Shown one piece after another: positions 56,052 through 64,000 of a DNA stretch of 64,000 bases; the first letter of the stretch is position 1, and every line of letters starts with the position of its first letter. The DNA comes from Pseudomonas sp. MWU15-20650 (GTDB taxonomy: Bacteria; Pseudomonadota; Gammaproteobacteria; Pseudomonadales; Pseudomonadaceae). Both the position numbers and the translations under genes were made by a program. The notes under the pieces are model-generated. The model had not been told where the DNA came from and ran no database searches. It was given only the letters and a program-made list of their open reading frames with translations. The stretch is taken from the NCBI RefSeq assembly GCF_023242475.1, contig NZ_JALJFG010000012.1, positions 1 to 64,000 of the forward strand. Reading direction: 5' to 3'.

Positions 56052-57668
56052 ATGACCACCAGCAACCTGCTCGCCCAGCTGTTTCCCACTTGCGTCGCCC
56101 AGATTCCTGAACAATTTCGCCTGGCGGCGCCCATTGAACAGCGTGATTACCTGGTCGATGGCCAGTTGCAGGTGTGGAACGGCCCGCTCGCCCGGGTCCA
56201 AAGCCCGGTGCAACTGGGCGATGAGCGCGTGCATATCGGCAGCACGCCGCTGCTGGATGCCGACACCGCCCTTACCGCCCTCGACGCTGCCGTGCGCGCC
56301 TATGACCGTGGCCAGGGTGAATGGCCGACGATGCGCGTGGCCGAACGCATCCAGCATGTGGAAGCGTTCTTGCGGCGCATGCGCGAGCAACGTGATGCCG
56401 TGGTCAAGCTGCTGATGTGGGAAATCGGTAAGAACCTCAAGGATTCGCAGAAAGAATTCGACCGGACCTGCGACTACATCACCGACACCATCAATGCCCT
56501 TAAAGAACTCGACCGCCGCAGCAGCCGCTTCGAGCTGGAGCAGGACACCCTCGGGCAAATCCGCCGCGTCCCCCTGGGCGTGGCACTGTGCATGGGCCCT
56601 TACAACTACCCGCTGAACGAGACCTTCACCACACTGATCCCGGCGTTGATCATGGGCAACACCGTGGTGTTCAAGCCGGCCAAGCTCGGCGTGCTGTTGA
56701 TCCGCCCTTTGCTGGAGGCGTTCCGCGACAGCTTCCCGGCTGGGGTGATCAACGTGATCTACGGCAGCGGCCGCGAAACCGTGAGCGCGCTGATGGCCAG
56801 CGGCAAGATCGATATCTTTGCGTTCATCGGCACCAACAAGGCCGCCAGTGACTTGAAAAAACTGCACCCCAAGCCGCACCGTTTGCGCGCGGCGCTGGGG
56901 CTGGATGCAAAGAACCCGGGGATCGTGCTGCCCGAAGTGGACCTGGACAATGCGGTGAGCGAAGCCGTCACCGGTTCGCTGTCGTTCAATGGCCAGCGCT
57001 GCACCGCGTTGAAAATCCTGTTTGTACATGAGGATGTGGTCGAACGCTTTATCGAGAAATTCAACGCCAAGCTGGCGACGCTCAAGCCCGGTATGCCCTG
57101 GGAAGACGGCGTGGCGCTGACGCCGCTGCCGGAAGTGGGCAAGGTGGACTACCTCAACGAATTGGTGGCCGATGCCGCACGGCACGGCGCCAAGGTGGTG
57201 AATTCCGATGGCGGCACCCGCCGCGGTTCGTTCTTCTATCCGGCGGTGCTGTACCCGGTGAACCCGCAGATGCGTGTGTATCACGAAGAGCAGTTCGGCC
57301 CGGTGGTGCCGATCGTGCCCTACCGCGACCTGGAGACCGTGATCGATTACGTGCTGGACTCGGATTTCGGCCAGCAGTTGAGCCTTTTCGGTACCAACCC
57401 CGTCGAGGTCGGGCGCCTGGTGGATACCTTCGCCAACCAGGTCGGCCGTATCAACATCAATGCCCAATGCCAACGCGGGCCGGATACTTTCCCCTTCAAC
57501 GGGCGCAAGAACTCGGCCGAAGGCACGCTGTCGGTGCATGACGCGTTGCGCGTGTTCTCGATCCGCACCTTGGTGGCGACCAAGTTCCAAGAGAGCAACA
57601 AGGCGCTGGTCAGCGATATCTTGCGCAACCGTGATTCGAGTTTCCTGACTACCGACTACATCTTTTAA
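56052..57668 (+). CDS. gapN: NADP-dependent glyceraldehyde-3-phosphate dehydrogenase (GapN-like aldehyde dehydrogenase)
   Basis: Aldehyde dehydrogenase superfamily protein of 538 residues. The catalytic cysteine is in SFNGQRCTALK and the oxyanion asparagine in GPYNYPLNE. Non-phosphorylating GapN oxidises glyceraldehyde 3-phosphate to 3-phosphoglycerate and gives NADPH. The order of motifs and the QRGPDTFPFNGRKNSAEGT segment resemble GapN, but the protein is about 60 residues longer than streptococcal GapN. Start MTTSNLLAQ is preceded by AGGGG. Substrate assignment is by family resemblance only. Confidence 0.8.
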   Translation: MTTSNLLAQLFPTCVAQIPEQFRLAAPIEQRDYLVDGQLQVWNGPLARVQSPVQLGDERVHIGSTPLLDADTALTALDAAVRAYDRGQGEWPTMRVAERIQHVEAFLRRMREQRDAVVKLLMWEIGKNLKDSQKEFDRTCDYITDTINALKELDRRSSRFELEQDTLGQIRRVPLGVALCMGPYNYPLNETFTTLIPALIMGNTVVFKPAKLGVLLIRPLLEAFRDSFPAGVINVIYGSGRETVSALMASGKIDIFAFIGTNKAASDLKKLHPKPHRLRAALGLDAKNPGIVLPEVDLDNAVSEAVTGSLSFNGQRCTALKILFVHEDVVERFIEKFNAKLATLKPGMPWEDGVALTPLPEVGKVDYLNELVADAARHGAKVVNSDGGTRRGSFFYPAVLYPVNPQMRVYHEEQFGPVVPIVPYRDLETVIDYVLDSDFGQQLSLFGTNPVEVGRLVDTFANQVGRININAQCQRGPDTFPFNGRKNSAEGTLSVHDALRVFSIRTLVATKFQESNKALVSDILRNRDSSFLTTDYIF

Positions 57669-57686
57669 GAACGCCGCCGAACAAAA

Positions 57687-57775
57687 TGTGGGAGCGGGCT
57701 TGCTCGCGAAAGCGGAGTGTCAGTCAACGAACTTTTAACTGATATACCGTTTTCGCGAGCAAGCCCGCTCCCACA
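57687..57775. repeat. REPIN, GTGGGAGCGGGCTTGC class (second copy)
   Basis: Inverted arms at 57687-57715 and 57747-57775, 29 bases with one mismatch, spacer 31 bases. Arm sequence and total length (89 bases) equal the element at 32995-33083, while the spacers differ. Confidence 0.92.
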
Positions 57776-57820
57776 ATTCAGACCGAGCCAGCCCTACTTA
57801 CTGAGGCCACTTTAAGACTG

Positions 57821-58882
57821 ATGAACCTGCCCTTCTTTGCCCGGCGCCTGCTGCGCCCCCTGCTCGACCCCTACCGGCGCTATCGCCATGCCAAGCTGAT
57901 CCACGCCGTGCGCGTGTCCATCGGCTTGCTGGCGACGATCCTGCTGACCACCGGCATCAACCTGCCCCACGGTGAGTGGGCCTCGGTGACCATGCTGATC
58001 GTGATCGGCGGGTTGCAGCACCACGGCAATATCGGCAAGAAAGCCGTGGAGCGCGCCTATGGCACCTTGATCGGCGCCAGCGTCGGTTTGCTGCTGGTGG
58101 TGCAACAGGCGTACTTCGGCCTGCCGCTGTTGACCTATCTGTTGATGTCGGTGGTGTGCGGGTTCTTTTCCTACCATGCCATCGGCAAGGGCGGTTACAT
58201 CGCGCTGTTGTCGGCGATCACGGTGTTTATCGTTGCCGGCCACGGGGACAATCCGATCTCTGATGGCCTGTGGCGCACTGTCGACATCCTCATCGGCATC
58301 GTGCTGGCCCTGGCGTTTTCCTTTGCCTTGCCGCTGTACGCCGTGTACTCGTGGCGCTACAACCTGGCCAGCGCCCTGCGTGATTGCGCGCAGATCTACA
58401 GCCGGATCATCAGTGGCCAGTCGGTGACCGATGATGAACACCTCAAGCTGCTCAACCGCCTGAATGCAGCAATGTTGCAACTGCGCTCGTTGATGCCGTC
58501 GGTGTCCAAGGAAGTGCGGATCTCCATGACCGAACTGGACGCGATCCAGCGCCACCTGCGCCTGTGCATCAGCACCCTGGAGATTCTCGGCAATACCCGG
58601 CCGGACCCGCACGACGAGCAGGCCACGGCGCGCATGCGGGTGATGTTGAAGGCCGAGCACCGGCAGATTCGGGTGCAACTGGTGGGGATGGCGCGGGCGT
58701 TGAAGTCGGGGGTGACGGAGCGGTTGGAGCGTAGCGGCCACGCCACCGGCAGTGAGTCTGCACTGGATGCACCGGTTTACAGTGCGCTGGATGGGTATCG
58801 GTTGTTGACGGTGCAGTTGGCAACCAACATCGACGGCATGCGTCAACGTTTGGCGAAGACATCCGGTGCCTGGAGAATTTGA
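57821..58882 (+). CDS. FUSC family inner-membrane protein
   Basis: A 353-residue protein. Residues about 28-175 have six hydrophobic helices (KLIHAVRVSIGLLATILLTT, LIVIGGLQHHGNIGKKAVER, TLIGASVGLLLVV); the rest is a soluble helical domain. The family includes YccS and aromatic acid efflux AaeB-like proteins. It is half-length compared with full AaeB (about 655), resembling single-module FUSC proteins. A role in exporting organic acids or amphiphiles is a family inference. Confidence 0.82.
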   Translation: MNLPFFARRLLRPLLDPYRRYRHAKLIHAVRVSIGLLATILLTTGINLPHGEWASVTMLIVIGGLQHHGNIGKKAVERAYGTLIGASVGLLLVVQQAYFGLPLLTYLLMSVVCGFFSYHAIGKGGYIALLSAITVFIVAGHGDNPISDGLWRTVDILIGIVLALAFSFALPLYAVYSWRYNLASALRDCAQIYSRIISGQSVTDDEHLKLLNRLNAAMLQLRSLMPSVSKEVRISMTELDAIQRHLRLCISTLEILGNTRPDPHDEQATARMRVMLKAEHRQIRVQLVGMARALKSGVTERLERSGHATGSESALDAPVYSALDGYRLLTVQLATNIDGMRQRLAKTSGAWRI

Positions 58883-59298
58883 AGGCACAAAAATCAATTG
58901 AAAACGGGACAGCCAACGGCTAGAAAATTGACTGCCCCGTTATGGTCAGCATCTGCTCTGATTAAAGACCTACTCCGAGCAGGCCGTATTCTCTCCCGGC
59001 ACCAAGTCGCCCGTCTTGAACCGAAAGGTGTCGCCCGCTGAAAGAATCGTCCAACGCTCAAAGACGTCTAGCTGTGAGAATTGACGGTGCCAACGAGTGG
59101 CGGTGCATCCAGCAAAAATGCCGTTAATACAATGCCCGCACATTCATACGTCTTCTTACATATTTTTCACATTTTATTCACAAGCCGAGACGTAGTGTGA
59201 AGCCTCATCCGTTACAAACGTTGCATATCAAACCCGCCGCCCCAGCGGGTTTTTTTTGCCTGGATTTTGCCTAGGAACCACCCGAATGGGGATTGGCT
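58883..59298. other. 416-base gene-free interval downstream of the FUSC gene
   Basis: It holds an inverted repeat AACGGGACAG / CTGCCCCGTT (58903-58941) with a T-rich flank on the minus strand, which may end the TetR-gene transcript. It also holds a candidate -10 TACAAT (59128-59133) and the terminator at 59231. No protein-coding frame is credible. Confidence 0.5.
59231..59257 (+). terminator. Strong orphan Rho-independent terminator
   Basis: Stem AACCCGC / GCGGGTT with a seven-base loop and eight T residues on the plus strand. The nearest plus-strand gene ends 349 bases upstream, so it may end an independent small RNA or a long 3' UTR. Confidence 0.85.
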
Positions 59299-60030
59299 TC
59301 AGCGTGTGGCCTGTTCGCGAATGGCGCGCTGGGTATCCAGTACCTTGGCCAGCGCCGTCTCAGCCTCGGCACTCTGCTGCGGCACCCGAATCGCCGCCGA
59401 CACCAGCGTGATCAGCTTGGCCATCACCTCGGCATCGGTAGCCGGTCGGCCCAGGCTCATGGAGTTCATCAGCAGGCGCAGTTCGGTGCCGGCCATGACC
59501 CCGGAAATGGCCTTGAGGGCAAATTGCAGGCGTACCCCCAGCTCATTACGCGGCAAATCCGGCAAGGCCAGGGCGAAGGCTTCGAAGAACCGCTGGAACA
59601 CCGGCTGGTAATGCACCTTGAGGTATTCCTGGATAAACGGCGAGGTGTCGCTGTAGACCCGGCCCAGGAAACGAATGAACGAGCGCCCTTCCCCGCTGGC
59701 CGGGTCGCTGCGCTCCAGACCCATGGCTGGGGCAAACAGCACGCCCAGCAGCGTGTCGCAATCCAGCGGGCCATCGGACTCGGCTTCGCAGCGGGCCAGC
59801 AATTCCAGGCGCTGCTCGTTGAGCGGCTCCAGGCGTTGCATCAGCAGGGTTTTCATCAGGGAATCCTTGTCCCCGAAGTGGTAGTTCACGGCGGCCAGGT
59901 TGACCTGGGCGCGCTCGGTAATCTGCCGTAGCAATACTGCGTCATAGCCATACTTGATGAAGAGCGCCTCTGTCGCATCCAGCAGTCGAGTCTTGGTAAC
60001 GTTTGGAGCGCTAAGTTTCTTCGCGACCAT
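59299..60030 (-). CDS. TetR/AcrR family transcriptional regulator (PsrA-like C-terminal domain)
   Basis: A 243-residue regulator. The N-terminal helix-turn-helix is clear: TKTRLLDATEALFIKYGYDAV followed by TERAQVNLAAVNYHFGDKDSL (written here in two parts). NLAAVNYHFG is the recognition helix, identical to that of PsrA-like fatty-acid-responsive regulators. The C-terminal ligand domain (about 80-220) contains GRSFIRFLGRVYSD. It is divergent from the four-gene exporter with 363 bases between; it likely represses the exporter. The ligand is not known. Confidence 0.88.
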   Translation of the reverse strand: MVAKKLSAPNVTKTRLLDATEALFIKYGYDAVLLRQITERAQVNLAAVNYHFGDKDSLMKTLLMQRLEPLNEQRLELLARCEAESDGPLDCDTLLGVLFAPAMGLERSDPASGEGRSFIRFLGRVYSDTSPFIQEYLKVHYQPVFQRFFEAFALALPDLPRNELGVRLQFALKAISGVMAGTELRLLMNSMSLGRPATDAEVMAKLITLVSAAIRVPQQSAEAETALAKVLDTQRAIREQATR

Positions 60031-60393
60031 AAGGGGTAGGGTTCCACGGGGGGAAATATTGTTTTAAAAAATAATTTGATTTTTTATACCGGGGCGGCCC
60101 TTTGAAAGCAAGTACTGACATTCCACCCTCTTACTAATAGCCTGTATAAACAGGCTGTCGAGGCAAATCGAAGGTCTTTTTGCACGTTCGAGCCGGCGCC
60201 TCGGCAAATCATTTCAAAGGGTAAAACCGCTCTACATCCATGGCTGGCGAAGCGGATTGAACGCGGTTACTATTCAAACAATATTTTAAAAACAAGAAAT
60301 AAAACCAGTCCGTGACGCGTACAGGCAGCTCCCGAACTTGTTACAAAGATTTTCCGGGGGCATGACGGCACCGTCGAGACTGCAGGCGTAGTC
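60031..60393. promoter_or_regulatory. Regulator/exporter intergenic region with palindromes
   Basis: A 363-base AT-rich interval. Inverted repeats: AAATATTGTTT (60054-60064) and its complement AAACAATATTT (60276-60286), and AGCCTG-TATAAA-CAGGCT (60139-60156), in which the centre could be a -10. These are candidate operators for the TetR-family protein. The wide spacing of the first pair (222 bases) would suit DNA looping. The exact promoters were not placed. Confidence 0.45.
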
Positions 60394-61101
60394 ATGATGA
60401 CAGAGACCCCCACGCACCCAGGCTTGATTTCCCTGCAAGGCATCGGCAAGCGCTATCAGCTCGCCGGGCAAGAACTGACCATTCTCAATGACGTGTGCCT
60501 GTCCATTGCCAGCGGTGACAGCTGCGGCATCCTCGGCGCCTCCGGTTCAGGCAAGAGCACCCTGCTCAATATCCTCGGCCTGTTGGATCTGCCCAACTGC
60601 GGTCAGTACCGCTTCGCCGGCCACGATATTTTCACTGCCACCCCCGATGAGCTGGCGGCGATCCGCAACCAGCAGATCGGCTTCGTGTTCCAGAGTTTTA
60701 ACCTGCTGCCACGCCTCAGTGCCCTGGACAACGTCGCACTGCCCTTGAGTTATCGCGGTGTGTCACGGCATGAATCGGTGGAGCACGCCCAACGCATGCT
60801 CGAGCAAGTCGGCTTGGCTGACCGTGCCCATCACCGCCCCGCCGACCTCTCCGGTGGCCAGCGCCAGCGCGTCGCCATTGCCCGCGCCCTGGTGGGCGAG
60901 CCTTCGGTGATCCTCGCCGACGAACCCACCGGTAACCTGGACAGCACCACCGCCCAGGAAATCATGGACCTGCTGCTGACCCTTAACCGTGAGCAACAGG
61001 TCACGCTGATCATCGTCACCCACGACGCCCATATTGCCGAACGCCTGGAGCGCAAGATCCTCGTGCGCAATGGCGTGGTGCACGAGGCCGGGCGCCTATG
61101 A
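60394..61101 (+). CDS. ABC transporter ATP-binding protein (MacB/LolD-like)
   Basis: A 235-residue ATPase with Walker A GASGSGKS (48-55), Q-loop FVFQSFNLLPRL, signature LSGGQRQR near 147 and Walker B VILADEPTGN near 170. It belongs to the mechanotransmission (MacB/LolCDE/FtsE) branch that drives periplasmic adaptor-TolC pumps rather than membrane translocation. Start codon is one of two consecutive ATG (60394 or 60397). Overlaps the permease gene by four bases. Confidence 0.92.
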   Translation: MMTETPTHPGLISLQGIGKRYQLAGQELTILNDVCLSIASGDSCGILGASGSGKSTLLNILGLLDLPNCGQYRFAGHDIFTATPDELAAIRNQQIGFVFQSFNLLPRLSALDNVALPLSYRGVSRHESVEHAQRMLEQVGLADRAHHRPADLSGGQRQRVAIARALVGEPSVILADEPTGNLDSTTAQEIMDLLLTLNREQQVTLIIVTHDAHIAERLERKILVRNGVVHEAGRL

Positions 61102-62297
61102 GCCTGCGGGTCGAACAGAGCCTCAGCCAGCTGCTGCATGAAGCGTTTATCAGCCTGCGCACGCTGGGCAAACGTTCAATCCTGGCGCTGCTGGGCATTG
61201 TGATCGGCAGTTCGTCGGTGGTGGCGCTGATCAATATCGGCCACAACGCCGCGGTGGATGCCGCGATGATTTTCAAAGACATGGGCACCGACACCCTGGT
61301 CGCCCAGTTCCCGCCCAAGGGCAACAGCCGCGTACCGATGCGCACCCAACTCGACCTCGACGCCGTGCGCCAGGCCGTGCCGGGCATTGCCCATATCGGC
61401 GCGCTCAGCCTCTTCAGCGGCCCCATCGTCTTCCATGGCCGTTCCACCAACGCCAACCTTGTCGGCAGCACCCCGGACATCCAGGCCGCCATGCGTCTGG
61501 CGGTGCGCGAGGGGCGCTTCCTGTCGCCTTTCGACGCCAATGAAACCTACGGTGTGATCGGTGACCAACTCGCCCAGGCCCTCGGCGCACCGGGCGACCC
61601 GCTGAAGCTGGGCGACCGCGTGCGTATCAACGACTACCTGTTCCTGTTGGTGGGCATCCTGCAGAGCCAGCCCCGGGCCATGCTGATGCCGGTGCAGGCC
61701 AACGAATCGTTGTTCATTCCGGCCGAAGGCATGCGCCGCGTCTACGCCACCCCACAGATTGGCAATGTGATCATCCGCGCGGCACCGGGGCAAGACATGG
61801 AACGCGTTGCCCGTGACGTGACTGCCGCGCTGGAGCCCCAACTGACCGACCACAGTGTCGACATCACGGTGCCCCAGCAAATGATCGATGGCATGACCCG
61901 CCAAAGCCGCACCTTTGCCTATTTGTTGCTGGCACTGGGCGCCATTTCCCTGGTGGGCGGTGGTGTCGGGGTGATGAACGTCATGCTGATGAACGTATCG
62001 GAACGTCGCCGCGAGATCGGTATTCGCATGGCCCTGGGCGCGCGCCAGCGCGATATTCGCAACCTGTTCCTGCTCGAAGCGGTGACGCTGACCGCCGTGG
62101 GCGCACTGTGCGGCGCGGTGCTGGGCATGACCGCCGCGTGGCTGTATGCGTGGCTGTCGGGCTGGGCATTTTCCCTGGCCGTTGCCGCGTTGCCCCTCGG
62201 GGTCGGCAGCACGTTGCTGGTGGGCTTGTTCTTTGGCATTTACCCGGCAGTATCGGCCTCGCGGTTGCAACCGGTGGAGGCCCTGCGTGATGAATAA
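61098..62297 (+). CDS. ABC transporter permease (MacB-like, FtsX domain)
   Basis: A 399-residue inner-membrane protein: one helix near 30-50 (RSILALLGIVIGSSSVVALIN split), a periplasmic MacB-PCD domain (about 55-270), and three helices forming the FtsX domain (about 275-390, MNVMLMNVSERRREIGIRMALGA in two parts). In MacB, ATPase and permease are one chain; here they are two. Overlaps both neighbours, so expression is coupled. Confidence 0.92.
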   Translation: MSLRVEQSLSQLLHEAFISLRTLGKRSILALLGIVIGSSSVVALINIGHNAAVDAAMIFKDMGTDTLVAQFPPKGNSRVPMRTQLDLDAVRQAVPGIAHIGALSLFSGPIVFHGRSTNANLVGSTPDIQAAMRLAVREGRFLSPFDANETYGVIGDQLAQALGAPGDPLKLGDRVRINDYLFLLVGILQSQPRAMLMPVQANESLFIPAEGMRRVYATPQIGNVIIRAAPGQDMERVARDVTAALEPQLTDHSVDITVPQQMIDGMTRQSRTFAYLLLALGAISLVGGGVGVMNVMLMNVSERRREIGIRMALGARQRDIRNLFLLEAVTLTAVGALCGAVLGMTAAWLYAWLSGWAFSLAVAALPLGVGSTLLVGLFFGIYPAVSASRLQPVEALRDE

Positions 62298-63771
62298 GCG
62301 CCTGTTGCTGCTGCTTGCGCTGGTCAGCCTGCCGGGCATGGCCGCCGATGTGGTGATTCGCCCTCAAGCGCCCAGCAGCACCCGCAGCGGCTATGATCGC
62401 GGCGTGTCGCTCAATGCCCAGGCCACCACCATGACCCTGGGCGACGCGGTGTACCTGGGCCTGCGCAACAACCCGGCAATCCGCAGCGCCTACCTGCAAC
62501 GGGTCGCGCAGAAATTCGACCTGCGCGTCGCCGAAGACGTGTTCAACCCCAAGCTCACGCTCAACAGCTACTACCGTACCACTCGGGGCTCCCAGGACAA
62601 CACCCGTAACGCCAACGTGGCGCCGGCCACCAGTCTGCTCGGCGAATACGGCACCCGCTTGAGCATGGCCTGGACCCAGCAGTTGAACAATGCCGACCGC
62701 GCCGGCCGCTACCGCAGCGATGGCCTGGACCTGGCCATCATCCAACCGCTGATGCGTGGCGCCGGCTGGGATGCCACCACCGCGCCGCTGCGCCTGTCGC
62801 GCCTGGCTGAGCAGGCCAACCGGCTGAACCTCAAGGCCACCGTGGCGCAGACTATCAGCCAGATCATCGCCACGTACCGCGAGTTGCTGCGCGCCCAGGA
62901 ACAACTGGTGATCGTCCAGGAAGCCCTCAAACGCTCCAACACTTTGCTGGACGTGAACAAGGCGTTGATCAGCGCCGGGCGCATGGCCGAGTTCGAAATC
63001 GTGCAGACCGAAGCCGACATCGCCACCCAGCAACTGGGCGTGGAAGAAGCGCAGAACCAACTGGACACCAGCCGCCTGGCCTTGTTGCGGCTACTGGCCC
63101 TGGACTTGTCGACCCCGATTCGCGCCACCGAAGCCCTGGAAGCCAAGCCCATGGAGATCGACAAGCGCCAAGCCTTTAACCTGGCACAGAACCAGCAACC
63201 GGAATACCTCGCCGCCCTGCTCGGCAGCCAGCAGGCCGACCTCAACCTGGTGATCGCCAAGGACTCTGGGCGCTGGCAAGTGGACCTGGTGGCCGGCGCA
63301 AACCAAGTGCGCGCCGCCACCAACAACGATGACGGCTACAACAATAACCGCACCTGGAACAGCTATGCCGGCGTGCAGGTGCAGATCCCCATCGGCGATA
63401 TCAGCACACGCCAGGCCGAAGTGCGCGCGCGGGTGAATGTCGAGGACCAGGAGATCCGCATTACCGATGCCCGCCAGGAGCTGGAGCGCAACGTCAATAA
63501 TGTGGTGCGCGACCTCGGCACCCGCTGGCGCCAGTATGAAATCTCCCAGCGTGCGGTGGAGTTGTCCCGGCGCAAAATCGAGATCGAGCGGGAAAAGCTC
63601 AGTGCCGGGCGCTCCACCAACTTCCAGGTATTGAGCTTCGAGACCGACTTGCGCAACGCCGAAAATGCGCAGCTCAACGCGCTGATCGCTTATTTGAACG
63701 CCCAGACCCAGCTCGATCTGACCCTGGGCATGACGCTGGAAAGTTGGGAAATCGCCCTCAATGACTACTAA
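62290..63771 (+). CDS. TolC family outer-membrane efflux protein
   Basis: A 493-residue outer-membrane channel with Sec signal peptide (MNKRLLLLLALVSLPGMAA). Two repeated OEP domains of long helices (RVAQKFDLRVAEDVF and EVRARVNVEDQEIRITDAR regions). The start overlaps the permease stop by eight bases. It supplies a dedicated outer-membrane exit for the transporter. Confidence 0.92.
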   Translation: MNKRLLLLLALVSLPGMAADVVIRPQAPSSTRSGYDRGVSLNAQATTMTLGDAVYLGLRNNPAIRSAYLQRVAQKFDLRVAEDVFNPKLTLNSYYRTTRGSQDNTRNANVAPATSLLGEYGTRLSMAWTQQLNNADRAGRYRSDGLDLAIIQPLMRGAGWDATTAPLRLSRLAEQANRLNLKATVAQTISQIIATYRELLRAQEQLVIVQEALKRSNTLLDVNKALISAGRMAEFEIVQTEADIATQQLGVEEAQNQLDTSRLALLRLLALDLSTPIRATEALEAKPMEIDKRQAFNLAQNQQPEYLAALLGSQQADLNLVIAKDSGRWQVDLVAGANQVRAATNNDDGYNNNRTWNSYAGVQVQIPIGDISTRQAEVRARVNVEDQEIRITDARQELERNVNNVVRDLGTRWRQYEISQRAVELSRRKIEIEREKLSAGRSTNFQVLSFETDLRNAENAQLNALIAYLNAQTQLDLTLGMTLESWEIALNDY

Positions 63772-64000
63772 TAAAAAACGCCTGCTGGCGGTGAGCGTGA
63801 TCGTGCTGTTGGCCGGCGCCGGTGTTAGCGTGCTCAGCCAGCGCAGTGGGGCCGAGCCGTCGAGTACAGCCGAGCAATGGCTGGCGGTGAAACCCGACCC
63901 GCTGGTGCACCAGATCGGCCTGGTGGGCAAGATCGAGCCCGACACCACCATCACCCTCACCGCCCCGTTCGACGGCAACGTGCTGGCCAACCTGGTCGAA
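63761..64000 (+). CDS. HlyD/MacA-like periplasmic adaptor subunit (partial, runs off the window)
   Basis: First 80 codons only, starting MTTNKKRLLAVSVIVLLAGA. It has a single N-terminal membrane anchor and the GLVGKIEPDTTITLTAPFDG biotinyl-lipoyl-like start of a membrane fusion protein. It overlaps the TolC stop by 11 bases. The adaptor completes the tripartite pump. The remaining C-terminus is beyond the right edge. Confidence 0.88.
   Translation, partial: MTTNKKRLLAVSVIVLLAGAGVSVLSQRSGAEPSSTAEQWLAVKPDPLVHQIGLVGKIEPDTTITLTAPFDGNVLANLVE

Noticed and set aside
32995..57775. Possible CRISPR array made from the repeated GTGGGAGCGGGC units
   Set aside because: The units are inverted pairs, far apart and not regularly spaced; they are REPINs. 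No cas gene is present.

Overview
The window is chromosomal DNA from a Pseudomonas, most likely of the P. fluorescens group. The evidence is GC-rich coding sequence on both strands, a fused nuoCD inside a complete nuoA-N operon, side-by-side dimeric (icd) and monomeric (idh) isocitrate dehydrogenase genes, and REP/REPIN palindromes of the GTGGGAGCGGGCTTGC type. From memory, the gene order from tusDCBE to nuoN follows the P. aeruginosa PAO1 block around PA2605-PA2649. No tRNA, rRNA, CRISPR array, insertion sequence or prophage was recognised.

Layout. 1-3.7 kb: a CaiB-type CoA transferase/racemase gene, divergent from tusDCBE (sulfur relay for tRNA 2-thiouridine) and an overlapping ybiB-like gene. 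3.8-7.2 kb: an accessory stretch with a glutathionyl-hydroquinone reductase, an ArsR-type regulator, and a divergent cytochrome P450 overlapped by an antibiotic-biosynthesis-monooxygenase (ABM) family gene. 7.3-14.9 kb: a minus-strand housekeeping run, ftsK-lolA-rarA-crcB-serS-cysG. 15.3-17.2 kb: aat, bpt and infA (N-degron tagging and translation initiation). 17.3-20.5 kb: clpA-clpS with divergent cspD, so the N-degron reader and protease chaperone lie beside the two transferases that make N-degrons. 20.5-24.5 kb: icd and idh, divergent. 24.6-30.1 kb: nudJ, mnmA, hflD, purB, a ribosomal oxygenase and a GNAT protein. 30.3-32.9 kb: a small secretin-domain protein and aceA. 33.5-48.5 kb: the 13-gene nuo operon for respiratory complex I. 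48.8-58.9 kb: accessory genes (outer-membrane barrel, arylamine N-acetyltransferase, small proteins, MFS exporter, Tat-exported carbonic anhydrase, DyP peroxidase, GapN-like dehydrogenase, FUSC protein). 59.3-64.0 kb: a TetR regulator divergent from a four-gene ABC/TolC/HlyD exporter that runs off the right edge.

How the genes work together. TusBCDE passes sulfur to MnmA, encoded 23 kb away, for s2U34 in tRNA. Icd, Idh and AceA all act on isocitrate, so the window holds both sides of the TCA/glyoxylate branch, and the NADH made feeds the Nuo complex. Aat and Bpt add Leu/Phe to protein N-termini that ClpS delivers to ClpA.

Unusual points. The P450 has an atypical I-helix and sits in a small regulated cassette. 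The usual trxB gene is absent between ftsK and aat. Several leaders and intergenic regions carry unexplained palindromes or phased repeats (icd/idh, aceA, nuoA, nuoF-nuoG, and the regulator/exporter gap). Two very small neighbouring genes at 50.9-51.3 kb have strong ribosome binding sites; one of them encodes only 59 residues. Nothing seen amounts to a clearly new defence or mobile system. The best candidates for undescribed biology are the P450/ABM cassette and the four-component exporter.
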